This document shows, in pieces, positions 1-5,420 of a stretch of 8,963 nucleotides of DNA. The stretch is from the NCBI GenBank assembly GCA_031287505.1, contig JAITSW010000079.1:1-8963 (forward strand), written 5' to 3'. Within the stretch, counting starts at the first letter, position 1. Every line of letters starts with the position of its first letter. The position numbers were made by a program, and so were the translations under genes. The stretch is from Propionibacteriaceae bacterium (GTDB lineage: Bacteria; Actinomycetota; Actinomycetes; Propionibacteriales; Propionibacteriaceae). The notes under the pieces were generated by a model. The model was not told the DNA's origin. It was given only the letters and a program-made list of their open reading frames with translations, and did no database searches.

Positions 1-714
1 TATGGCCAGGGATGGGACTTCTGGGCGGCGTGCCTGGTAATCGCGGGCTTCGCGGTGGTGATAGGAATCGTGAACGCATTGGTCTCCGTCGCCCTCAAAG
101 TGAATCCGATCATCACCACCCTGGCGACAAATTTCATCATCTTGGGCGGAGTATTGAGCTGGACTCGCGGTCACGTCGAGGGAACAGTGCCGAAGTGGCT
201 CGGAGAGTCGGTATCCGTGATCGGCACTCTCGGGCCAATCCCGATTCCCCCGGTGATCTTGTTGTGGGTTGTGCTGAGCATAGTCCTGATAGTCGCCCAG
301 CGGCGGACCCGTATCGGACATGAGCTTTACGCCACCGGCGCAAATCCTGTTGCCGCAAAACTTGCCCACGTTCGCACAAATCTGGTTTGGGTGTCGGCTT
401 TCGTGGTTTCGGCATTGAGCGGTGCCATCGTCGGGGTGCTTTATGCGGGATACTCCGACTCCGCCGACGCCACGGTAGGCCAGCCATATCTATTCCAGAC
501 CATCACCGCAGTTGTTGTCGGCGGCACGTCCCTGCTTGGAGGACGCGGTGGTTATGGGCGGACAATCCTCGGCGTTCTCATTTTGTCCCAGTTGCAAATG
601 CTGCTCGTGGGAGCTGGCTTTGGATCTGAGATGCAGGACACTCTGCTGGGTGTGTTGATCATCGTGCTAGTCGCGTTCTATGGACGCGAGGCACCTATCG
701 CAGCCCGAATATGA
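1..714 (+). CDS. Carbohydrate ABC transporter permease (RbsC-like), 5' end cut by the window
   Basis: The reading frame is open from base 1 to the TGA at 712-714, giving 237 visible residues; the N-terminus is outside the window. It is an inner-membrane permease of the BPD_transp_2 family, which forms the channel of ribose/xylose/galactose-type importers. The sequence is strongly hydrophobic with several predicted membrane spans. Family landmarks are visible: NALVSVALKVNPIITTLATN early on (the 'NG-L-V...PPFI-TL-T' block), YATGANPVAAKLAHV (the cytoplasmic 'A-G-NP-AA--SGI' coupling region), and VVGGTSLLGGRGGYGRTILG near the end (the 'GG-SL-GG-G' block). The stop overlaps the next start (ATGA at 711-714), so it is translationally coupled to the ATPase gene. 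A GTG at 55 could be misread as a start, but the frame plainly continues upstream as typical membrane sequence. The substrate cannot be told from sequence. The family call is firm. Confidence 0.93.
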   Translation, partial: YGQGWDFWAACLVIAGFAVVIGIVNALVSVALKVNPIITTLATNFIILGGVLSWTRGHVEGTVPKWLGESVSVIGTLGPIPIPPVILLWVVLSIVLIVAQRRTRIGHELYATGANPVAAKLAHVRTNLVWVSAFVVSALSGAIVGVLYAGYSDSADATVGQPYLFQTITAVVVGGTSLLGGRGGYGRTILGVLILSQLQMLLVGAGFGSEMQDTLLGVLIIVLVAFYGREAPIAARI

Positions 715-2333
715 CCCTGGCGGACGCAGAAAAGGATCGTGACCTTATGACAAACTCTCAAGACGTTGGTTTGGCCGGCTCCCAAGGCGGCGAAAGCGGC
801 CTACTGCTAGCTATGTCAGACATGTTTAAGGCTTTCGGTGAAACCAAAGCCCTCAACGGCGTCGACATCTCCATTGCAACCGGTGAGATTCACGCCTTGG
901 CTGGGGAGAACGGCTCTGGCAAGACCACCTTGATTAAGGGTGCGGCAGGGGTCGTGAAGCCTGATAGCGGGCGCATCGTCTGGAAAGGCGGGAATATTTC
1001 CGTCGCCAATCCGATAGCCGCCCAAAAGCTTGGCATCTCGACAGTTTTCCAAGAGACTTTGTTTGCCGCCGAGCAGAGCGTGATCGACAACGTCTACATG
1101 GGCATGGACGGCATATTGCTCCGCAAACACGGCAAAACCGCCGAGTTGGCCGGCACGAAAGAAATCTTGGCCAAGCTGGGTGCCGAATACATAGACGTCC
1201 ACGCACCTCTCTGGGCGTTGACTTTGGCCGAGCGGCAGTTGGTGACCATCGCCAGAGCCGTAGTGCGTCCGTGGAGTCTGTTGATTCTCGACGAAGGCAC
1301 CTCCGCTCTTGACAGCAACCAGCGAGATCGGCTTTTTGACTACCTTCGGGCTTCTCGCAATGAGGGCAAGTCAGTGCTTTTCACCTCGCATCGGATGGAC
1401 GAAATTGAGGTTTTGGCGGACACGGTCACCGTGCTTCGCGAGGGCAAGACTGTTCTTCATGACGAAACGAAGTCTCTCTCGCCAAATATCATCTTGGCGG
1501 CGATGGCAGGTAGGGATATTTCCACCGCTGACGACGCCCGCCCGCAGCGTGAGCCCAAGTCGGCCAAACTTGGCAAGCCAGCGCTATCTGCGCAAAGGCC
1601 TTCATCAGATCCGTCGCAAACAGCGGAAACCCTGACTATCCACGAGGGTGAGATTTTCGGTTTGGCAGGCCTAGAGGGACAGGGGCAAAACGAATTCCTA
1701 AAGTCGTTGGCCGGCCTGGTGAAAGGACGTGCGGGTCAGGTTGTCGCTCACGGGGAGGACGGCCAAGACACCGAAGTCAAGAGTTTTGACCAGGCTCGAA
1801 AACTCAAAATCGCCTATGTTCCGCAGGATAGAAAACAGGAAGGCCTTTTCTTTAGCCGGTCCACTCTGGACAACTTCTCGCTGGGCATGCTTCCCGACAT
1901 AGTGAAACTGGGCTTTGTGAGCGCAAAGAATCTTAGAAAACGCTTTGACGAATACGTTCCGGTGGTAAAACTGTTGGCGCATAATCCGAACAATCTAATC
2001 GGCACCCTGTCGGGGGGAAACCAGCAGAAAGTCCTCTTGGCAAGATGGCTTGCCACTGAGCCAAAGGTGCTCCTGCTAAGCGATCCCATGCGCGGTGTCG
2101 ATGCGAATACCAAGGCCGAACTGCATACCCTGCTTCGCCGTCTTGCGGAACAAGGATTGGCCATCGTCTTGCTGTCCACCGAGGTTATGGAGCTTTTGGC
2201 ACTTTGCGACCGGATCGCAGTCTTCCACGAAGGCAACGTCGAGTGTGTATTAGACGGGACGAGTGCTACCAATACCGACATTGTGGCGGCCATGTTTGGC
2301 CACGCAAATGAGATGGAAGGGGCGGCGAAATGA
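711..2333 (+). CDS. Carbohydrate ABC transporter ATP-binding protein with two nucleotide-binding domains (RbsA/MglA-like)
   Basis: This 540-residue cytoplasmic ATPase powers the importer formed with the flanking permeases; its length is slightly above the usual ~500. Domain 1 has Walker A GENGSGKTT (65-73), signature LTLAERQLV (171-179), Walker B LLILDEGTSALD (190-201) and the SHRMDE switch histidine (226-231). Domain 2 begins near 305. Its P-loop position reads GLEGQGQNEF, without the GK[ST] of a true Walker A. The signature is canonical (LSGGNQQKV, 433-441), and the Walker B region is LLLSDPMRGVD, with Ser-Asp where Asp-Glu is usual. A degenerate second domain is common in this family, so the protein is probably functional. 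Residues 272-305 form a polar linker. Two starts compete. ATG 711 overlaps the upstream stop. ATG 747 is preceded by AAAAGGA (730-736), a better-spaced ribosome site, and would remove 12 residues before the conserved domain. Confidence 0.95.
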   Translation: MTLADAEKDRDLMTNSQDVGLAGSQGGESGLLLAMSDMFKAFGETKALNGVDISIATGEIHALAGENGSGKTTLIKGAAGVVKPDSGRIVWKGGNISVANPIAAQKLGISTVFQETLFAAEQSVIDNVYMGMDGILLRKHGKTAELAGTKEILAKLGAEYIDVHAPLWALTLAERQLVTIARAVVRPWSLLILDEGTSALDSNQRDRLFDYLRASRNEGKSVLFTSHRMDEIEVLADTVTVLREGKTVLHDETKSLSPNIILAAMAGRDISTADDARPQREPKSAKLGKPALSAQRPSSDPSQTAETLTIHEGEIFGLAGLEGQGQNEFLKSLAGLVKGRAGQVVAHGEDGQDTEVKSFDQARKLKIAYVPQDRKQEGLFFSRSTLDNFSLGMLPDIVKLGFVSAKNLRKRFDEYVPVVKLLAHNPNNLIGTLSGGNQQKVLLARWLATEPKVLLLSDPMRGVDANTKAELHTLLRRLAEQGLAIVLLSTEVMELLALCDRIAVFHEGNVECVLDGTSATNTDIVAAMFGHANEMEGAAK

Positions 2334-3349
2334 CCAAAAACCCAGGCGGGCTGTTGAACACGGGCAGTACGCAATTCTCGGGGTTGCGCCAGCGCATTGC
2401 CGGCTCGTATATGGCTGTGCCAATCGCCTTTGTAGCAGTGCTGTTCATCGTCAACCTATGTGTCAATTCGAAGTTCATCAGCCCCTCGAATATTGCCGCG
2501 ACGCTGGCGGTGTCCAGCCCGTATATTCTTGCCTCCCTCGCCCAGGCTATGCCTGCCCTTGGCGGTGGCGGTGGAGTCGACATGTCGGTCGGCCCGGTTA
2601 TCGGCTTCACCACCGTGCTTACCGCCAGCATTCTCACCCCGCTCGGGCTGGGCAACCCGGCTGTTTTCGTTCCAATTATCATCGTCTTCGGCTTGGCAGT
2701 TGGGGCGTTGAACGGGTTGCTAGCGGTCTATGTCCGGCTTCCACCCATCGTGGCCACTATGGGCACCTATTTGGTTTTCGTTGGTTTGGCACCGGTGGTT
2801 ATGCCGATTCCCGGGGGTTCCGTCCCGGCTTGGCTTGTTCAGCTTGTGGGAAGCTATGGCCCGATCCCCGGGGTGCTGATTGTCTATGTGCTGATAGGGC
2901 TACTGTGGTTCGGGCTCCGAAAGGGGTCGTTCGTCAGAAATCTGCTCAATGTGGGCGGGGACGATCGGGCGGCCTATACAGCCGGCATTCGGGTAAACCT
3001 GACTCGGCTGGGCGCGTATGCCCTCGGCGGCCTTTTCTCCGCCCTGGCCGGCATGTTGCTGGCGGGCACAATCCAGTCGGGGGACGCAACGGTGGGGCCG
3101 ATCTACACGGTCACCTCGTTGGCCGCGATTGCCCTTGGCGGCATCAGCCTTGCCGGCGGACGCGGAGGATTGTTGGGGGCGGCTCTCGGCGGCGTGACCT
3201 ATTACCTGATCCAGAATCTTCTGACCATCGCCCACGTGTCCGTGCATGCCCTCAAGATCGCAAGTGGCCTGGTGCTGATCTTGGCGCTAGCCCTAAACGG
3301 CTTGATAGCGGTCATGCACCGAAGGAGGATGAACGCCAGGAGTGCTTAG
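2330..3349 (+). CDS. Carbohydrate ABC transporter permease (RbsC-like), second subunit
   Basis: This 339-residue polytopic membrane protein of the BPD_transp_2 family is the partner of the permease at the window start, so the channel is probably a heterodimer. Its ATG overlaps the ATPase stop (ATGA at 2330-2333), and a purine-rich GGAAGGGGCGG sits just upstream, so expression is coupled. A cytoplasmic N-terminus of ~25 residues precedes the first span. Family blocks are visible: SKFISPSNIAATLAVSSPY (about 47-65), PALGGGGGVDMSVGPVIG (the 'G-GIDLSVG' block, about 75-92), GLLAVYVRLPPIVATMGTY (the 'NG-L-----PPFI-TL-T' block), and IALGGISLAGGRGGLLGAALGG (C-terminal 'GG-SL-GG-G' block). The tail MHRRRMNARSA is basic and therefore cytoplasmic. 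Two permease genes around one double-ATPase gene is a known layout for this transporter class; the binding protein gene is not present here. The substrate is not predictable. Confidence 0.94.
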   Translation: MTKNPGGLLNTGSTQFSGLRQRIAGSYMAVPIAFVAVLFIVNLCVNSKFISPSNIAATLAVSSPYILASLAQAMPALGGGGGVDMSVGPVIGFTTVLTASILTPLGLGNPAVFVPIIIVFGLAVGALNGLLAVYVRLPPIVATMGTYLVFVGLAPVVMPIPGGSVPAWLVQLVGSYGPIPGVLIVYVLIGLLWFGLRKGSFVRNLLNVGGDDRAAYTAGIRVNLTRLGAYALGGLFSALAGMLLAGTIQSGDATVGPIYTVTSLAAIALGGISLAGGRGGLLGAALGGVTYYLIQNLLTIAHVSVHALKIASGLVLILALALNGLIAVMHRRRMNARSA

Positions 3350-3568
3350 CTCACCCATGGGTAACAGCTGTCCACTTCTACGGCTTCCCCGGCAGTCAGC
3401 AGCGGGATAAGAATCCCCTTCATAGCACTTGCCTTCCCTGGCGCCACCAGAAAATCCTTGGACAGACGTCGCACCAGCTCCCATTCAGCCAACCAATTTC
3501 TGCGTCCACTCGCCGGGTGCAACCGCATCTGCCGCACACCGGCGCCATAGATCGAACAAGATAAACAA

Positions 3569-3671
3569 CGGATAGCGGGTTTGGCAGTATCCTTTCTGTG
3601 GTGGACATGACCCCCTCAGCCGTGAAAACCCCGATCTGAAAAACCAACCCGGGGACAATGGCCGCTATCCG
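3569..3671. repeat. Perfect 10-bp inverted repeat pair flanking 83 bp
   Basis: CGGATAGCGG at 3569-3578 is the exact reverse complement of CCGCTATCCG at 3662-3671. The arms do not extend in either direction. The spacing is too wide for a simple operator or terminator hairpin. The pair lies 40-140 bp before the start of the AT-rich membrane protein gene. It could be a relic of a mobile-element end or a looping operator; chance is also possible. Confidence 0.4.
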
Positions 3672-3701
3672 GGATCGGCGAGGGTAAGCAAGAATTTCAA
3701 T

Positions 3702-3708
3702 GAGGTGG
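3702..3708 (+). promoter_or_regulatory. Ribosome binding site of the orphan membrane protein
   Basis: GAGGTGG lies four bases before the ATG at 3713. It is the only good Shine-Dalgarno match close to any candidate start in this frame and so supports 3713 as the start. Confidence 0.65.
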
Positions 3709-3712
3709 TTAG

Positions 3713-4228
3713 ATGTTAAAGAAAACAATACCGAGAAGTAAATACTTATTGGCCGAACTCCTTGGAACTGTCATATACGGGGTCGTTATATATTTTGTGT
3801 TTACCTGGCTGGCCGGGTACTCGCTTCTCTACGCGTATTTTGGAAACCTTGCGCTCATAGTTCTACTTATTGCCTCAGAAGAATACTTGTTAAGAGCGCT
3901 TGAATCTGAAGCCATTTTCAAGAGGCTATCTGAGCGGGAAACAGAGGAGGCAGCCTATCGCTCACTTCAAAAGTCAATTGAAAATAATATATCTTTTAAA
4001 ACAATATTGTATTTGTTCTATGTTTTTATACTGATATTTTCAAAAATTCTCGAAACCAATCCCGGCTTAGTGGGCGAGGATCTTAGCAGTTTTATTCTCT
4101 CAAACAACTACAGCATATTATTGTTAATCGCACTAGACAGACTCATCGGACAGTTTTCAAATGAGAGGGAAAGGATGAATAAACTGTCAGCGAAATTAGA
4201 AAAATACTTCACCGAAAATCAAGGTTAA
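3713..4228 (+). CDS. Orphan AT-rich four-helix membrane protein, unknown function
   Basis: I do not recognise this 171-residue protein. The N-terminus is positively charged (MLKKTIPRSK). Hydrophobic stretches lie at about 12-33, 38-53, 97-112 and 132-148, so two helical hairpins are likely. They are joined by a highly charged segment (about 56-92, rich in Glu/Arg/Lys, e.g. EEYLLRALESEAIFKRLSER) that may be amphipathic or coiled. The C-terminus is again charged (NERERMNKLSAKLEKYFTE). There is no signal peptidase site, catalytic motif or nucleotide-binding motif that I can see. Codon use differs sharply from the transporter genes upstream: ATA, TTA, AGA and AAT are frequent and the gene is visibly AT-rich, which suggests acquisition from a lower-GC source. 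A good Shine-Dalgarno and full-length charged ends argue for a real gene. It stands alone, with non-coding DNA on both sides. Small charged membrane proteins in islands are often defence- or immunity-related, but nothing here shows that. Confidence 0.75.
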   Translation: MLKKTIPRSKYLLAELLGTVIYGVVIYFVFTWLAGYSLLYAYFGNLALIVLLIASEEYLLRALESEAIFKRLSERETEEAAYRSLQKSIENNISFKTILYLFYVFILIFSKILETNPGLVGEDLSSFILSNNYSILLLIALDRLIGQFSNERERMNKLSAKLEKYFTENQG

Positions 4229-4265
4229 CCGTGGCGCTTCCCGGCGACAAAGGCGCCGCTCGCGA

Positions 4266-4307
4266 GTTCGCAGGGTAATCGCCCTGGCTTGCCAGCGCTC
4301 TGCGAAC
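4266..4307. repeat. Long stem-loop: 8-bp outer stem with inner hairpin
   Basis: GTTCGCAG (4266-4273) is the exact reverse complement of CTGCGAAC (4300-4307). Within the loop, CTGG (4284-4287) can pair with CCAG (4292-4295) across a CTTG tetraloop. The result is a two-tier fold about 40 nt downstream of the orphan membrane gene. There is no T run after it. It may be an RNA 3'-end structure or the end of a mobile element. Confidence 0.4.
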
Positions 4308-4342
4308 AGTGTTTTGACGCTAGCACGCCTTCACTGGCTGCG

Positions 4343-4424
4343 CGGTGTAGCCGAATACACTCGGTAGGTGACGAGACGAGCTTGGATGAGCCGGCATTGA
4401 ACCGGTGTAGCCGCGTACTCTCGG
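4343..4424. repeat. Two 22-bp near-identical direct repeats, 60 bp start to start
   Basis: Bases 4343-4364 and 4403-4424 match at 19 of 22 positions; both begin CGGTGTAGCCG and end CTCGG. The flanks do not match, so this is a discrete repeated motif rather than a tandem duplication. The first copy has partial internal dyad symmetry (GTGTA...TACAC). Two copies six helical turns apart would suit a protein-binding pair, but no regulator is implied by the neighbours. Confidence 0.45.
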
Positions 4425-4463
4425 ACGGGTCGGCTTCACCCTGAAACCAACGAATGTACTCAC

Positions 4464-4513
4464 CCAAAACTATGGTATTCGGGGAACGTATTCACTCAAT
4501 ATCATAGTTTTGG
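4464..4513. repeat. 16-bp imperfect inverted repeat (15/16), 18-bp spacer
   Basis: CCAAAACTATGGTATT (4464-4479) and AATATCATAGTTTTGG (4498-4513) are reverse complements except for one pair. The repeat is AT-rich between GC-rich flanks. Its right arm ends inside the first visible codons of the DUF4143 remnant (TTT TGG). It could be the footprint of a transposable-element end or insertion-deletion event that destroyed that gene, or a former operator or promoter region. Confidence 0.55.
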
Positions 4514-4675
4514 TATACTCAACCCGAGATCAAATGGAATCCCAAAGCCAAAGCGAAACTGCCGAAAGCATTTCTTGATGCCTACCAACCTACCCAAACA
4601 CTCGTAGTCAATCGCGACACACTTTTTCAAACGTTGTTGCCGCATTTATTCTCAACGCAATTGGTGAATCCCTGA
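4508..4675 (+). pseudogene. C-terminal remnant of a probable AAA/DUF4143 ATPase
   Basis: After a TAG at 4505-4507 the frame reads FWYTQPE and then IKWNPKAKAKLPKAF, LDAYQPTQTLVVNRD and so on, to a TGA at 4673-4675 (55 codons, no start). From recalled family patterns, proteins with an AAA_14 domain followed by DUF4143 end in this way: an E-[IV]-K-x-N-P-K block, a 'FxxAYP' helix, then a 'VVNRDN-(W/F)-FL' strand. The FWYTQ segment resembles the 'FWRTQ' strand that normally lies several tens of residues earlier, so an internal deletion may have joined the two. Everything upstream, including the ATPase domain, is missing. The last 24 bases overlap the antisense 3' end of vapC. No alignment was run; the call rests on motif memory. 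Confidence 0.5.
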
Positions 4676-5017
4676 ATCGTCTCCCCATGCCTTATCTGTG
4701 GTGACGCAAACGACACCAAGGCGATGTGCCAAGGCTAGGCAGAGGCGATCACCCAGCGACAATCCTTCGCCGGGTCGCCAGCGCGCGGCTGCCCACTCGG
4801 CATCAGCAACTGTGACAGGTTCGATTACTAAGGAGTACGACGTTAGTAGAGCAGAAGCCGCCAGCCAGTCTTTTCCTGATGCTAAGGACTTTTGAGCCAC
4901 TTCAGACCAGTTCGCCGCACTGCATTGAGCTCCTGACTCAAGTTCTGCTTCGACTTGTTCGGCTCCTTCTTCGTCAAGGAGAAACGCGAGTATTGCCGAG
5001 GCGTCTAAAACGCTCAT
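4652..5017 (-). CDS. vapC: VapC-type PIN-domain ribonuclease toxin
   Basis: This 121-residue protein is a PIN-domain endoribonuclease, the toxin of a type II toxin-antitoxin pair. The acidic metal-binding residues are in place: Asp5 in MSVLDASAILAFL, Glu39 in NWSEVAQK, Asp90 in LSLGDRLCLALA and Asp108 in CVTTDKAW. Length and ending (TTDKAWGDDSGIHQLR) are normal, perhaps a few residues shorter than average. The ATG at 5017 overlaps the antitoxin stop by 4 bp (ATGA on the minus strand), the usual order of antitoxin first and tight coupling. VapC family members cleave tRNA or rRNA; the target of this one cannot be read from the sequence. All four acidic residues are present, so the toxin is probably active. 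Its 3' end abuts the DUF4143 remnant on the opposite strand. Confidence 0.94.
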   Translation of the reverse strand: MSVLDASAILAFLLDEEGAEQVEAELESGAQCSAANWSEVAQKSLASGKDWLAASALLTSYSLVIEPVTVADAEWAAARWRPGEGLSLGDRLCLALAHRLGVVCVTTDKAWGDDSGIHQLR

Positions 5018-5265
5018 CTCGCCTCCTCGAGCAGGGCGGCGGCTCTCCGCTCGGCCAATAGCTCTCCAACCAAATCGCCTGAGTCTGTTTGGTAGTCGGC
5101 TCGCACCCGGGCTTTTAACTGGTCTTGGGTAAGAATTGCCAGCCCGCTTGGTGTTTCCAGCAGTACTAGCGGCGTCCCCGCTGACAGGTTGAATCTTTGA
5201 CGAACGTCAACTGGGATGACAAGACGTCCACGGTCTCCCATTTTTAAAGCTGTCGTACCACTCAT
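5014..5265 (-). CDS. vapB: VapB-type antitoxin with AbrB/MazE DNA-binding fold
   Basis: This 83-residue protein has an N-terminal SpoVT/AbrB swapped-hairpin domain (about residues 4-48: LKMGDRGRLVIPVDVRQRFN, then LSAGTPLVLLETPSGLAILT) and a C-terminal acidic, helical tail (about 50-83, GDLVGELLAERRAAALLEEAR) expected to wrap and inhibit VapC. It is the first gene of the vapBC operon on the minus strand. No Shine-Dalgarno precedes the ATG at 5265 (the bases before it read TACTTTTAGCTC), so a very short leader or leaderless start is possible. Antitoxins of this class bind their own promoter with VapC, and repeat motifs at and before the start (5255-5293) are candidate operator sites. Confidence 0.92.
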   Translation of the reverse strand: MSGTTALKMGDRGRLVIPVDVRQRFNLSAGTPLVLLETPSGLAILTQDQLKARVRADYQTDSGDLVGELLAERRAAALLEEAR

Positions 5266-5293
5266 GAGCTAAAAGTACCACTATTAAGTAGTG
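5255..5293 (-). promoter_or_regulatory. Candidate vapBC operator: direct repeat plus small palindrome
   Basis: GTACCACT occurs twice on the plus strand, at 5255-5262 and 5275-5282, 20 bp (two helical turns) apart. One copy covers the first vapB codons. A small inverted repeat, CACTA (5279-5283) and TAGTG (5289-5293), overlaps the second copy. On the minus strand TAATAG/TTAATA in this palindrome could be the -10. I see no good -35. Repeats at this place fit known self-repression of vapBC operons, but binding is inferred. Confidence 0.45.
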
Positions 5294-5371
5294 AGTGGGA
5301 TATTTATCTCGCTATGAGTCCGCGCATGGCAGTGGAAGACGTGACTGCTACTTGAATTACAGCTATATCGA

Positions 5372-5390
5372 TGTCAACTAAAAGTTGACA
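5372..5390. promoter_or_regulatory. Perfect palindromic operator over the -35 box
   Basis: TGTCAACT (5372-5379), AAA, AGTTGACA (5383-5390): an exact 8-bp inverted repeat with a 3-bp spacer. The last six bases are also the -35 hexamer TTGACA, so a dimeric regulator bound here should block RNA polymerase. The nearest candidate is the HTH protein encoded immediately downstream. Confidence 0.75.
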
Positions 5391-5420
5391 AACCTCATAC
5401 GTAAATCTAATATTGACACA
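5385..5420 (+). promoter_or_regulatory. Near-consensus sigma-70-type promoter for a leaderless mRNA
   Basis: TTGACA at 5385-5390, a 17-bp spacer, and TAATAT at 5408-5413. The ATG of the HTH/DUF3887 gene begins at 5420, six bases after the -10, which is the expected transcription start. No Shine-Dalgarno exists in the bases before the ATG. Together these predict a transcript beginning at the start codon. Confidence 0.75.

Larger units (their letters stand above)
3350..3712. other. Gene-poor junction between the sugar transporter and accessory DNA
   Basis: I find no convincing gene in these 363 bases. A minus-strand frame ends at 3346 and stays open back to about 3618. Its last ~55 residues look moderately protein-like (it ends GEAVEVDSCYPWVS) but match no family I know, and it overlaps the end of the permease gene. 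It may be the decayed 3' end of a lost gene. A perfect 10-bp inverted repeat (CGGATAGCGG at 3569-3578, CCGCTATCCG at 3662-3671) lies in the right half. No strong intrinsic terminator follows the transporter stop; ACCCATGGGT at 3358-3367 is only a short palindrome without a T tract. Confidence 0.4.
4229..4463. other. Non-coding stretch with hairpins and a spaced repeat
   Basis: No supported gene. The base composition returns abruptly to GC-rich after the AT-rich gene. GGCGC at 4234-4238 can pair with GCGCC at 4254-4258 just after the upstream stop, but no T tract follows, so a terminator is not secure. A larger paired structure (4266-4307) and two near-identical 22-bp copies 60 bp apart (4343 and 4403) follow. 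The minus frame 4467-4225 is open for 80 codons from a GTG, but it resembles no protein and shares its stop region with the upstream gene. Confidence 0.4.

Noticed and set aside
2263..3564. Long plus-strand frame of 433 codons overlapping the second permease
   Set aside because: It is in a different frame from the permease, is rich in Arg, Gly, Pro and Cys with no membrane pattern, and no family match is apparent; it is a shadow of a GC-rich gene.
3346..3728. Overlapping minus-strand frames between the permease and the orphan gene
   Set aside because: Frames 3537-3346, 3484-3293 and 3728-3420 have no recognised domain or ribosome site and overlap real genes at their ends. A decayed gene is possible but not supported.
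4343..4424. CRISPR array
   Set aside because: Only two imperfect copies, no further units at the same interval and no cas genes in the window.
4380..4440. Possible tRNA or attachment site
   Set aside because: Scattered pairing and a GAACCGGTG stretch, but no cloverleaf, anticodon arm or T-arm consensus could be assembled.
4225..4467. 80-codon minus-strand frame with a GTG start
   Set aside because: Low-complexity basic sequence without family resemblance; the RLHR repetition follows from the two DNA repeats.
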